Shown here: positions 21,711-31,514 of the stretch, piece by piece
Layout of the letters: every line of letters begins with the position of its first letter
How positions within the stretch are numbered: position 1 is the first letter of the stretch
Source of the DNA: Theristus sp. LFF4_11
Lineage: Eukaryota; Nematoda; Chromadorea; Monhysterida; Xyalidae
Reading direction: 5' to 3'
Length of the DNA stretch: 64,000 nucleotides
Assembly: GCA_030248135.1 (NCBI GenBank)
Contig: JASANC010005354.1
Span: 1-64,000 of the forward strand
Made by a program: the position numbers and the translations under genes
Notes under the pieces: model-generated
Databases searched by the model: none
Told to the model about the DNA's origin: nothing
What the model saw: the letters and a program-made list of their open reading frames with translations, nothing else

Positions 21711-23739
21711 TAGGGTTAGGGGCTTTGAAAAAAAAAATTTTTTATTTTTTTTTTTCGTTTTTTTTTAATTTGGATTTTTTTTTTCAAACTTAAAAAAAAT
21801 TTGAAAAATTTTTCTTCTACTTTGCTCTGAAAATTCGATTTATGGCATAATTTTTTGAAAGTTCAAACCAAATTTTCTTCGGCATTGATAAAACTACAGA
21901 CCCGCACCCGACCCGACCCGATAAAAATTGTGTGATAAAACTACAGACCCGATGTCGGGTCGGGTGTGGACCAGAAAAGCGTTGATAAAACTACAGACCC
22001 GATGTTTTTGAAAAAGTGCTCAAAATTCGGAAAAAATTCAAAAAAATGAAATTGGCCCAAAATCGGCCTGAATAAACGTAATTGGCTGGAAACAGGTTGC
22101 AAATATAAAAAATGTCTTTGTTTGGCGGGAAATTCAAATATTGAATTAAAACGCGTCTGGTCACTGTCAGTTTTGTTTGCTTCACGCGGCTGATGTTACA
22201 AGTTCCATATATGAGGGTGTGGCTCTGCGAGTAACAAAAAATACACGGCAGTTCTGGGCTCTTATTGGCTGCTCATGTTATCGATTTCCCAACGTGCATC
22301 AGCACGTTTTGTATATGACACCAACAACACACGACAATAGCCATAGCCGTAGTCGCATAGCCACATTCTATCATATACGAAACGTGTAACATCAGCCGCA
22401 TGCAGCAACAATAGTGAACGCGTGAAATCCAAGGAATCCTGAGTAGATATTCGACGCTCATGCACGTTGGGAAATCGATAACATGAGCAGCCAATAAGAG
22501 CCCAGAACTGCCGTGTATTTTTTGCTATTCGCAGAGCCACACCCTCATATATGGAACTTGTAACATCAGCCGCGTGAAGCAAACAAAACTGACAGTGACT
22601 AGACGCGTTTTAATTCAATATTTGAATTTCCCGCCAAACAAAGACATTTTTTATATTTGCAACCTGTTTCCAGCCAATTACGTTTATTCAGGCCGATTTT
22701 GGGCCAATTTCATTTTTTTGAATTTTTTCCGAATTTTGAGCATTTTTTCAAAAACATCGGGTCTGTAGTTTTATCAACGCTTTTCTGGTCCACACCCGAC
22801 CCGACATCGGGTCTGTAGTTTTATCACACAATTTTTATCGGGTCGGGTCGGGTGCGGGTCTGTAGTTTTATCAATGCCCAATTTTCTTCCCAACTTCTTT
22901 GTGTGCTTAGGTACATGTCATTATTTGGTCATTTTGACCGACGTACTCCATGTTTTTCGATTTGGATGACTTCTAGAGTCAATTTTTAGCGTTGAAATGA
23001 CTTAACTGAATTGAAATATCGTTTCAGAAATCGTTTTCTTGCAACTTAGAACATGTTTTTTCAGTCGGTAGGCCATGAGATGAACATGATATTTTGTTGA
23101 TTGGCGTATGTTATAGGTCTACAATGGAGTTGTGCGATATATTGTTAAACAATTGGAGCGGAGATGTTGGTTAATACCACATCACACGACCGTTTTTCAG
23201 ATACCCGATAACATGGCCACATGTTAAAACTTGCGTGCTGAGCTAAACTAACGTGTTAAACTTGCGTCTGTCAGTTGCCCGCAACGTGATCGCGAAATCA
23301 TGGTACGTGTTTTCGATACGATGATTTGAAGAGTGGGCTCTCGCCATGTGGCAGATAGCATAGCTGGTTGAACCTGAAAGTAAGTGTCTTGGGGGGGGGG
23401 CGACCGGGTCGACAGGGGTTGCCGACTTAGCTACAGCAAACTGGAATTTTTGAACACAGTCAAATTTTGGTAATTTTCTAAAGAGGAACAACTAAGAACG
23501 GTTCAATATTCAAGTACACGTCGAAAATTGTCCTGTTTTACTGTTTAAAATGCAACTTTCCCTCTATGAAATGGACATAATTTCAATAAAACACGATTTT
23601 CGCTCTTATAGTTTTCCGGATCGTTCTGAAAATAGTCTAGATGAACTCAACTCGACGAGACGCTTCGAACAAACCTAACTTGTAAAAAAAAATTTTTTTT
23701 TTAATTTAAAAAAAAATCCGGATTTTTTTCCCCTAACCC
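21711..23739. mobile_element. hAT-like element F carrying a foldback
   Basis: Inverted ends TAGGGTTAGGGG (21711) and CCCCTAACCCT (about 23739), flanked by AGTCCCGG and AGTCCCGA (8 bp, one mismatch). Its first 170 bp match element C (GCTCTGAAAA, GAAAGTTCAA). The foldback at 21881-22879 is inserted in it; the right part (22890-23700) is the remainder of F plus unassigned sequence. Confidence 0.65.
21881..22879. mobile_element. ~1 kb foldback with CCCGACCCG / ACTACAGACCCG arms
   Basis: Long inverted repeat, arms roughly 21881-22270 and 22480-22879, nearly identical; ends GGCATTGATAAAAC and GTTTTATCAATGCC. GATAAAACTACAGACCCG occurs three times per arm. Flanked by AATTTTCTTC at 21871-21880 and 22880-22889 (10 bp), again fitting Mutator-like mobilisation. 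No coding capacity. Confidence 0.83.
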
Positions 23740-24094
23740 TAGTCCCGAGTCGTGATAAATTTCATTTCATTTGATTTGATTTTAAATCATGAAGAATATA
23801 ACAATCCCAAATAATTTCCAGTGTTCTCTTCTGGAACTCTTCTTCTCTCTCTTCTCTGCTGTCTCAGGCTCGGGTTTGACGCTCGCTTGCATCTTCACTC
23901 GTTTTATTAAAATTCAAAAAAATGTTGCTGAACACGTGTGGTTCGCGGTTGATGGCCTGCTGTCGTCTCGAAGTAATGGCATCTAAAGTTGCGATTGTTT
24001 ATCCATCTACTTATCTGCCGTGTCGTGAACTGAAACGAAAACCGTCAAAACCAGGGTTGGGCTGGTTTTCGTTTTGTTGGTGTTTGGTTGGTTC

Positions 24095-24575
24095 CATAGT
24101 TGTTCTAGGGGGGGGCCTGGGGGGGGCCGGCCCCCCCCCCAAAAAATTTTCGAATCTATCTCTATCAGACAGGTTTTTTCGGCTCAGCTATTATCTATCC
24201 AAAAAAAAATTCTCAGCCAGCTATCTATCTGAAAATTTTTGTCTTCGAAGACATAAAATGAGTCAATTTTTGACCAAAATTGACCATTTTGCTCGTAATT
24301 CTTGAAAATTTCGCTAATTTTAGGTAAAATACGCGTTTATACTTGATTTTTAGTGTATTTTTAGCATTATTTTGCTGTTTTTATAGCTTTTTAGCGTTTT
24401 AGCTATCTATCTATCAAATTTCAAAATTTTTACCGCCCCCCCCCCCAAAGTCACTTGGCCCCCCCCCCCCCGCGGCCCCCCCCAAAATTTTCCAGCTATC
24501 TATCTATCTAGAAAATTTGCTCCAGCTATCTATATCGGCCCCCCCCCCCAACCCCTCGGCTCTGGAACAACTATG
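24095..24575. mobile_element. hAT-like element A, copy 3 (intact)
   Basis: 481 bp, CATAGTTGTTC ends, exact 8-bp duplication GTTGGTTC at 24087-24094 and 24576-24583. Colinear with the copy at 5794. Serves as the reference for locating the retroelement break in copy 2. Confidence 0.9.
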
Positions 24576-24786
24576 GTTGGTTCCATCAAACAAATGACTC
24601 AGACCTCAAGACGTCAAACCAGACCTACCTACTCAGCTCAGAGTCACTTGATTTTTTACTTAATTTTTTTTGCTTACGCTAAGTGATCCGCATTTTGGCT
24701 TGCGGACAAAAGACCACACACACACACACGTACCAGAAGATAACCACGCAAATTTTGACATTTTTGTCAACAAAAAGACCGCAGAT

Positions 24787-26090
24787 CAGTAGCGAAAGTG
24801 CGGGGGGGTGGGGGTAGAGATGTCAAGAAAAAAAAAATTTTCTATTTTTTTTCTTTTTTAAAAAAAAAATTTTTTTTTTTTTAAATTTTTTTTTTTAAAT
24901 GAAAGTTGTTCAGAATTTTTCAGGGAGTCCGAATATCACCATCTGAGGAGCCACCGACTTACCATATGACCCCCACTCATATGGGAGGAGGGTGAAAATT
25001 TCAGACTTGGTTTCGGCGACCCCATTTTCCCACCGACGACATCACGTCTCGTGTTTTGCCTCTCAATTCACCTCAAATAACATGGAAACAAGTTCCACAA
25101 CAAACCGGTGTGATCACGCTGACGACACGAGGCGAAACAGCAACGAGCAACCAACGAAGTTACGCTTGCAGTGGCAGACAGTGCAATTTCCACCTTTCGA
25201 GATCCTGAAAAACGATGCGTAAATGTGAGTTCTCTGCTTCTATCTCACCTTAGCGACATCGGAATTTGTTGAACTAGCCTTTGCGACGCTCAAGTACTTC
25301 AATGCGCGAGTCGATCATCACTCACCAAGGCTGAAAACAGTCGATAAATCAATCCAGAATACCACCTGCAGCGTTGAAGACTAAGTGACAAGGTAAAGTC
25401 AAAGAAAATTTTTGTTGAACTTTCGAAAAATTATGCCAAAAACGGCATTTTCAGGGCACATTAAAGAAAAAATTTCAAAAATTTTTAATAAAAAAAATAA
25501 AAAAAATGCTCATTTTTTTTTACTTTTTTTTTTAAAAAAAAAATTAAAAAAAAATTTTTTTTTTGACCCTTACATCTCTAGGTGGGGGGGGTCCACCCCC
25601 CCCCTCAGCCGAAAATCCTGCCCGTGCACGGGCAGATACCCGTGTACCCCCCTCCCCCCCTTTACCTCGACACGGGTACTAGACTCCCCCCCCACCCCCC
25701 TCCGCGAGAAAACACGGGATCGCACGTCCCCCCCCCTCACGGTGGTCAATCTCTTCTCAATTTTTTCCAAAAATACCGTAATTTTTGCATTTTTCTTGAC
25801 GTTTGTGTCTGTCCCTGCATATATTTTGTTGTTTCTGACCAAACAAGCAGCTTGTTTGCACAAAATATTCTATATTTTACAAGAATTTCTGTGTTTTTCG
25901 AAGGCAAAAATTTGGTATTACCCGTGCGATCCCGTGCACCCCCCTCACGAAATTTTTCTGCCCCCCACCCCCCCCCCTCAGGAAAATTTGCGGCCCGTGC
26001 ACCCCCCCCCCCCTCACCGAGAAGGCACCTGACCCCCCCCCTCTAAAATTAGTCAAACACCCCTCACCCGAGGTCCCGCTTTCGCTACTG
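24787..26090. mobile_element. hAT-like element E, with element B copy 2 nested inside
   Basis: Ends CAGTAGCGAAAG and CTTTCGCTACTG complement-paired, flanked by CCGCAGAT at 24779-24786 and 26091-26098. Long C runs near both ends. Interrupted at 24815 by element B. No transposase. Confidence 0.85.
24815..25580. mobile_element. hAT-like element B, copy 2 (uninterrupted, 766 bp)
   Basis: Ends TAGAGATGTCA and TTACATCTCTA with exact 8-bp duplication GGTGGGGG at 24807-24814 and 25581-25588. It retains the empty sites for the elements inserted in copy 1: CTTACCATATGACC (element A) and GAAGTTACGCTTGC (element C). Confidence 0.9.
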
Positions 26091-26471
26091 CCGCAGATGC
26101 CAGAAAACTAAAACATCGCACGTGCCCACGTGCCATAAGACCGTAGCAAACTTATTCACTGGGTAGCCGAAACTCGCGCCTGCCAACAAGTTTTTTTCAA
26201 ACGCTGCGTTTCCTTTAAATGTACTGAGTGGATTTGAAGATTTTGAATAAAAAGATTGCTTAAAAAACTCAAGCTCCGGGAATTGTTGAAGTTCCGTCTT
26301 CTAATAACGCTTAAGAGGCCATAGGTTCCTTCAATTTTTTTTTCAGATAAAGTTCAAGCCTCATGTTGTCTTCTAAAAGAGGTTTGCGAAGCCTGTTGGC
26401 TTGAATTACCTAGTCTAAAACTTGAAAATTTCAAGCAAATTTCAAAAATAACTTAGCTGCGGACTTATGGC

Positions 26472-27703
26472 ATGCGTGGTTTTGTGGCACGTGTAGTATT
26501 TTGTCTATGGTTACGCATTTTCAGGAAACCCCCGATTTTACCAATTGCGAAAACCAAGCGTTACGTTGTGAATCACAAGTCATGGGAAGATCCCGATGAA
26601 ATTCGTGAGCTGCTGTGGCGACGACACGTTTATAACGATGCCGTTGCCTCCATCCGAGCGGAATTCAAACGCCAACTAGCGGTTGTTTTTTGACGGTTGT
26701 TGTCTTTCACTTTCTCAGTTGCAAGTCTTAGGAACTACTGTGAGATTTTTGTTCAGCGCACATTTTTTTTGTTTTCAGCAAGAGACTTCGAGTGTGCGCA
26801 GTTTGAAGCTGCTCAAGATGAAAGAAAAACACGAATTTGAACGGATGCTTCGTGAGAACGCCGAACGCAACAAAGAGGTCGCTTTGCGCAGGTTTGGGGT
26901 GGGGTCGATCAAAGAGAGCTGTTTGAATCACACTTCAGAGCACGCATGAGATGATGCTTGCATTAGCAAGACACAGCTGAGCCAATACTGCAGAGAAAAC
27001 GAGGAACGCCAGATTGCGGAGCTTTATGAGCAATCGCTGAACGAAGAAATCGAGAGATACAACGAGCAACAACAGGCGATTCACCAGGAACGACGCAACG
27101 AAGTGCTCCGGTCGATTGTGAGTTCGTTCGTTGTGAACAGTTATCTCGCCTCATTACCCCCCATCTATTCTGTACTCTCATAGTCTCCCGAAACTGCGTA
27201 AAACCCTTGTTTCCGCACAGGAAGAGTCTGCGAGTTTTATCACGCTCGAGAACGTTGTGGAGAAAGTCTGCGAAGCGTTGGAGCACCCGGTGTCGCCGGA
27301 ATACGCGATCGACCTCGACGGTCGCCTCCACGAGACGCCGGTTGCCGAGAAATACCTCGACGAAACACCGGTGCAGTCGGTGCCGATGTACGAGCGGTCG
27401 ATCATGCAGAGACGCGAGACAGCGCCGAACGCGCACGTGCCTGCTGCTGCTGCTGCTGCTGCTGCACGACGCAGACGAGCGCAAGAGCAACAACCGGTGA
27501 ATCTCGATTTCGTCATGTCGGAGCTGACGCAAAGCGAAGCGGACAAGACTGAACGAGAGTCGTCGGCGGCGGTGGACTCGATCATTGCTGAGCTGCAGAC
27601 GGCTGACATCGATGACGAGACTGAAAAAAGCGACCATGGAGGTGCGGCCGATGATGAGCGACAGGGTGTGTCAAATGACAACTGGCCGCATTCGAAGAGT
27701 TGA
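26472..27703 (+). CDS. MRPS26: Mitochondrial small ribosomal subunit protein mS26
   Basis: Component of the mitochondrial ribosome small subunit. Four exons in phase: 26472-26681, 26779-26891, 26994-27117 and 27221-27703, 309 residues. The start (MRGFVARVVFCLWLRIFRK) is a plausible mitochondrial presequence, basic and without acids. mS26 landmarks: PPILPIAKTKRY near residue 20, a long charged helix built from exons 2 and 3 (EKHEFERMLRENAERNKE, EERQIAELYEQSLNEEIERY), and SASFITLENVVEKVCEAL followed by YAIDLDGRLH, which matches the FITxENLExxVExAL...YNWAIxxxGL block of vertebrate mS26. The C-terminus is about 90 residues longer than the human protein and carries eight Ala encoded by a GCT run and an acidic tail. 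The next gene starts 304 bp downstream on the same strand. Confidence 0.85.
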
Positions 27704-28007
27704 TTGATTTATATATTACATTGAGTTCCTGTTTGAATTTGAAGCACCTGTACAAATGAAGCGTTGTGGTCAGTGTCATTATGTGCGTTTTATTGCTCAG
27801 AAACAAAGAACACGGAAAAAATAAAATACGATGTTTCAGTTTGTGTTGTTTTATTGATTTTATTGTTTATCGGAAGCTCAGACACCGGTCTATCTATCGT
27901 TTCTCTTCGTTGTGCTTTATTTTCTCTCGTTCTTGTTCATATCACCATTGTCTTGCACTCTTTCTCACAACAGCTCCGCAAGCTTTGTCGTTCTGTTTCT
28001 CTGAAAA
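27704..28007 (+). promoter_or_regulatory. mS26-TTC1 intergenic: poly(A) signal and possible trans-splice acceptor
   Basis: AATAAA-type sequence (AAAAATAAAATACG) at about 27816, then a pyrimidine-rich stretch and TTTCTCACAACAG ending at 27973, 34 bases before the TTC1 ATG. An acceptor with no donor upstream in the leader is what a spliced-leader site looks like; a promoter with a leader intron is the alternative. Confidence 0.4.
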
Positions 28008-30487
28008 ATGTCAGCGACCAGCTTGGCACAGTTGGATGGTGCTGACAAAACGCAGTCTGAGTCATCCGCCAACGACGCGCAAGCCGACGAGACCGACGCC
28101 GAGTCATACGACGACTGTCCGCCGGCGTTCACCACAAACGACAACGAACATCAGCACGGCGACACTGGAAGCGAGCAAGCCGACGATGAATTCGTGGATG
28201 CGGCCGAGTCGACGACGGCGACAGACGAGCCGTGGGATCCGTTCTTTGCGCCGCCGTCCGCCAGTGCCGCTGGAACGGCTGTCAACAGTGAACGTGGTCA
28301 GCAACAGACTGCAGCAGCAGCGACGCTGGTGCACGACGACGATGGAGGTCGCAGCGAGATCGAGGCAGCCATGTCGCGCGAGCAGCTGCTGGTCGGTGTT
28401 GTGTGCTTGCGAACCGTTGCGTTTTTAGGTGTCTTCTCCTTGACATACAGAATCGAACTCTATAAGATTATTCAGGCACTCAGCTGATTCTTGGTGATTA
28501 CGCGTGCTTTCTGTGAAGGGCGGATAGTAATCTGCTTGTCTATTGTTTATCTGCTTCGTCTTTTTTGTGTGGCATCGAATTTGGTGTCCAATCTTTGTAC
28601 GGCACTATAATAAGGTTTGTGGACAGTGCGACCGACAAGCCAACAATCGTTGACTTTGTACGTGATCACATCAGTTCGCGTTCGCAGGCACTGAGCGATG
28701 CGGCGACGCAACTGAAGCAGGACGGCAACCGGCGGTTTGCGGCTGGCGAGTTCACGGATGCGATCGCGCTCTACGACCGTGCCCTACAGACGTGCCCGTT
28801 GTCTTGCCACCAGCAACGTGCCATTCTGCTGTGCAATCGCGCTGCTGCCTTCATAAAACTGGTCAGTCGAACGAATACGTCACGTTTCATAGCCCAGTGA
28901 TTTCGGAAACCGCAACGTGAGAAATGCACCGCTTCTCCCTTCTTGTGAGCCTTTGCCGCGTTCATGTTCGCACCTCTCCAGTTTCACGTACATCGAACCA
29001 TTAGTCAAACGAGCAGAATAAGACAATGCAGTTCAGAAATAATGCGGACTTGCGTTTAGGGTTGGCAAAATACCGTTTTTTCAAATCGTGGTAAAAAAAC
29101 CTGTATTTTTACCGGTAAAATTACGGTAATTTTACCGGAAAAAAACGAAAGCCAAAAAGTTGTAAAAACCCACATATTTTTCGCAGCCGACTCTTGTGAA
29201 AACAACTTTCAGAATGCTTTGTTCAAAATATCGTGCACCAACAAAGAAAATAAATTATGTTTGGGCTTGAAAACCCAAAAGGTCAGCAATAAATCGAACA
29301 TTATCTTTTGCTCAATAATTTATTGTCCACCAATTACATAGGAAAAAATCACAGCGTTTTCACCGGACAGTCTTTCGTCACAATAGTCGAACACAATTTG
29401 CTGCAATAACGCAGTTAAACCGAATCAGTTCAGTCAGTTCAGAATTCAGATCAAAAAGAAAACAAATCAGTAATTGTGTAAGAAAGACAATGTTGAGCGA
29501 CATTTGGAATTTTTGAAATTTTCAGCTCAGCGGCAGCTTCAGCCGATTCTTGCACATCGCTTAACAGTTCTTTCAAACATCAGTGTCAATTTCGTCATCA
29601 TATTTTTTGGTCACAGATTTTCTCATTTTCTCATCAAAAATGATATAAAAACTCAGGGTCCGAAATTGAAAAAAAACGGAAAAATACGAAAAAAACCGGA
29701 AAAATACAGAAACGGTCTTTTTCCCGTTTTTTTCAAGGCACCAATTTTTGCCCTGGTAAAAAAACGCGTATAAATACGTGTTTTTTACCGGTAAAAAAAA
29801 CGGTATTTTTACCATGCCAACCCTACTTGCGTTACAGGAAGATTATAACGCTGGGATCAAAGATTGCTCGCGAGCAATTGCACTGGATGCGAGCTACTAC
29901 AAGGCGCGCTACAGGCGTGCGCTGTGTGCGGAGAAGGACGAACAGACCTGGGACATGGCGTTGAACGACTATAAAGTGGTGCTGCAGCACGAGCCACACA
30001 ACGAGAAGGCACTCGATGCGACGCGGGTGCGTGTGAATTGTTGGCTGCGCTGTCAGGAATTTGAGTTTGCAGTTCCCCCACTGGTTCTGAATACCTGAAG
30101 GTACGAAGCCCCGGAAAATTAGAGCAGAGGTGGTGTATATGAGCGGTTGAGCGTTTCGTGAGCCGATGACGCCCTCCAACCAAGAGCTTGACAGCCTCTA
30201 AACCGTGATGAATTTTGATCTTGAACGTGTTGCTCATCGTTTACAGAGACTTCCAGCTATGATCGATGAACGAAACGAGAAAATGAAGACTGAAATGCTC
30301 GGTGTGTTCTCTTGTTTTTTTGTGTCTGACATAGCATTCTTTTCACGAATGTTTGCCGTTAACAGGAAAACTGAAAGAACTCGGTAACGCTGTCCTTCGC
30401 CCGTTTGGTTTATCAACCGATAATTTCCAACTGGAAGACAATGGCCAGGGCGGCTATTCGCTAAAAATGACAAACAATGGTAGCTGA
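28008..30487 (+). CDS. TTC1: Tetratricopeptide repeat protein 1
   Basis: TPR co-chaperone/adaptor, cytosolic. Five exons in exact phase: 28008-28391, 28688-28861, 29838-30026, 30247-30301, 30366-30487, about 307 residues. The N-terminal 128 residues are acidic and Ser/Thr-rich, as in the family. TPR1 starts [23 protein letters not shown]2 in exon 2-3 ([24 protein letters not shown]); TPR3 [20 protein letters not shown]. The C-terminal block [20 protein letters not shown] and [16 protein letters not shown] is almost identical to vertebrate TTC1 (RLPKQIEERNERLKEEMLGK), which settles the assignment. Intron 2 contains a hAT-like MITE ending 12 bases before the exon 3. Confidence 0.95.
29057..29825. 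mobile_element. hAT-like MITE in TTC1 intron 2 (TIR TAGGGTTGGC)
   Basis: 769 bp; ends TAGGGTTGGCAAAATACCG and CGGTATTTTTACC..GCCAACCCTA; exact 8-bp duplication CTTGCGTT at 29049-29056 and 29826-29833. The right duplication plus ACAG forms the whole end of the intron. Interior AT-rich with TTTTTACCGGTAAAA motifs near both ends; no transposase. Confidence 0.9.
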
Positions 30488-31514
30488 AATTCTTCTCGAG
30501 TACACATCCGATGATTTCAAAAATGAACATTGGTCGTTTACTTTATTCACTGTGATAATCAGAATTGAATCAGTTTCCGGACCTATCATGCCGATAAAGT
30601 TGTTAAAACTGCGGCCATACAAGTTTCCATTTTTTCCAAAACAGTTGGGTATCTTATCTAGCAAACTGTTTTTACAATGAATTTTATTCGTATTTTTCTG
30701 AAATCACAAATGTGTGAAATGACGTAAAAAATGTAAAATCACCAGTTCAAGTTATTGTGGAACCTAAATTGCTAACAGTCGCTTAATTCGAAAACCTCAA
30801 TTCTCCCAAAAAATTGACAAGAACAGAAAAAACTATCGGCGCTTGTAAAAAACCAATATACTGTCTCAATTGCTATACAAAAAAACACGCAACAGCCACA
30901 CACCACAAACAAGGTAAGAATAAGGTAAAGGAGTACCATAAAAGTAAAACGACATGAGAACTGCCTGACTTTCAAGTGCAATATATAAATTTTAAGCTTT
31001 TGTGCAATTATGGCCAAACACACTGCACTCACAAACCCACGTTTGAGCTCAAGGAAAACGAAATAACGACTGCGCATGGAAATAATGGGTCAAAAAAATT
31101 AACGAAACATATCGGGGTGATGTCGAATTTTACTAAAGATGCTTTTGCTAGTCTCAAATAGTATAAAAAGACTAAATTTACGTGTCCGCAACCGCAACAT
31201 GTGACTCTCAATCCACACTGACAGTTACGAACTTTAATGGTTAGATATACCTGAAACGGCACATTTCTGAAATCTCAAAAAACTTCAATAAGCACATGAT
31301 GTCGTCAATTTATTCAAACGCGTCGGATCAAAACCGAATCAAGTGATGTATCAAACATGCACTTGTCCTAAGCAGAAGCCCGAACTTTCAGCTTGTAGAG
31401 TTGAATCAAATTTCAATTCTGATGCCTGTACACGATAAAAAGCGTATTTTCAAGCAAATGACGTCATTTCGGTCTGACACGTCTGAATAACTCAACAATA
31501 ATCTGAACGTCAAG
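30488..31514. other. Convergent intergenic region
   Basis: 3' ends of TTC1 (+) and the PWWP2-like gene (-) face each other. No exon seen. A fragment of the CRE-palindrome repeat family lies at about 31430-31480 (AAATGACGTCATTTCGG). Confidence 0.5.

Noticed and set aside
22177..22582. Matching ORFs on both strands
   Set aside because: Mirror translations of the two foldback arms.
25412..26046. 206- and 154-residue Pro-rich ORFs
   Set aside because: Lie across two nested non-autonomous elements; composition from C runs.
30976..31262. Short ORFs on both strands between TTC1 and the PWWP2-like gene
   Set aside because: Composition and lack of splice sites indicate chance.
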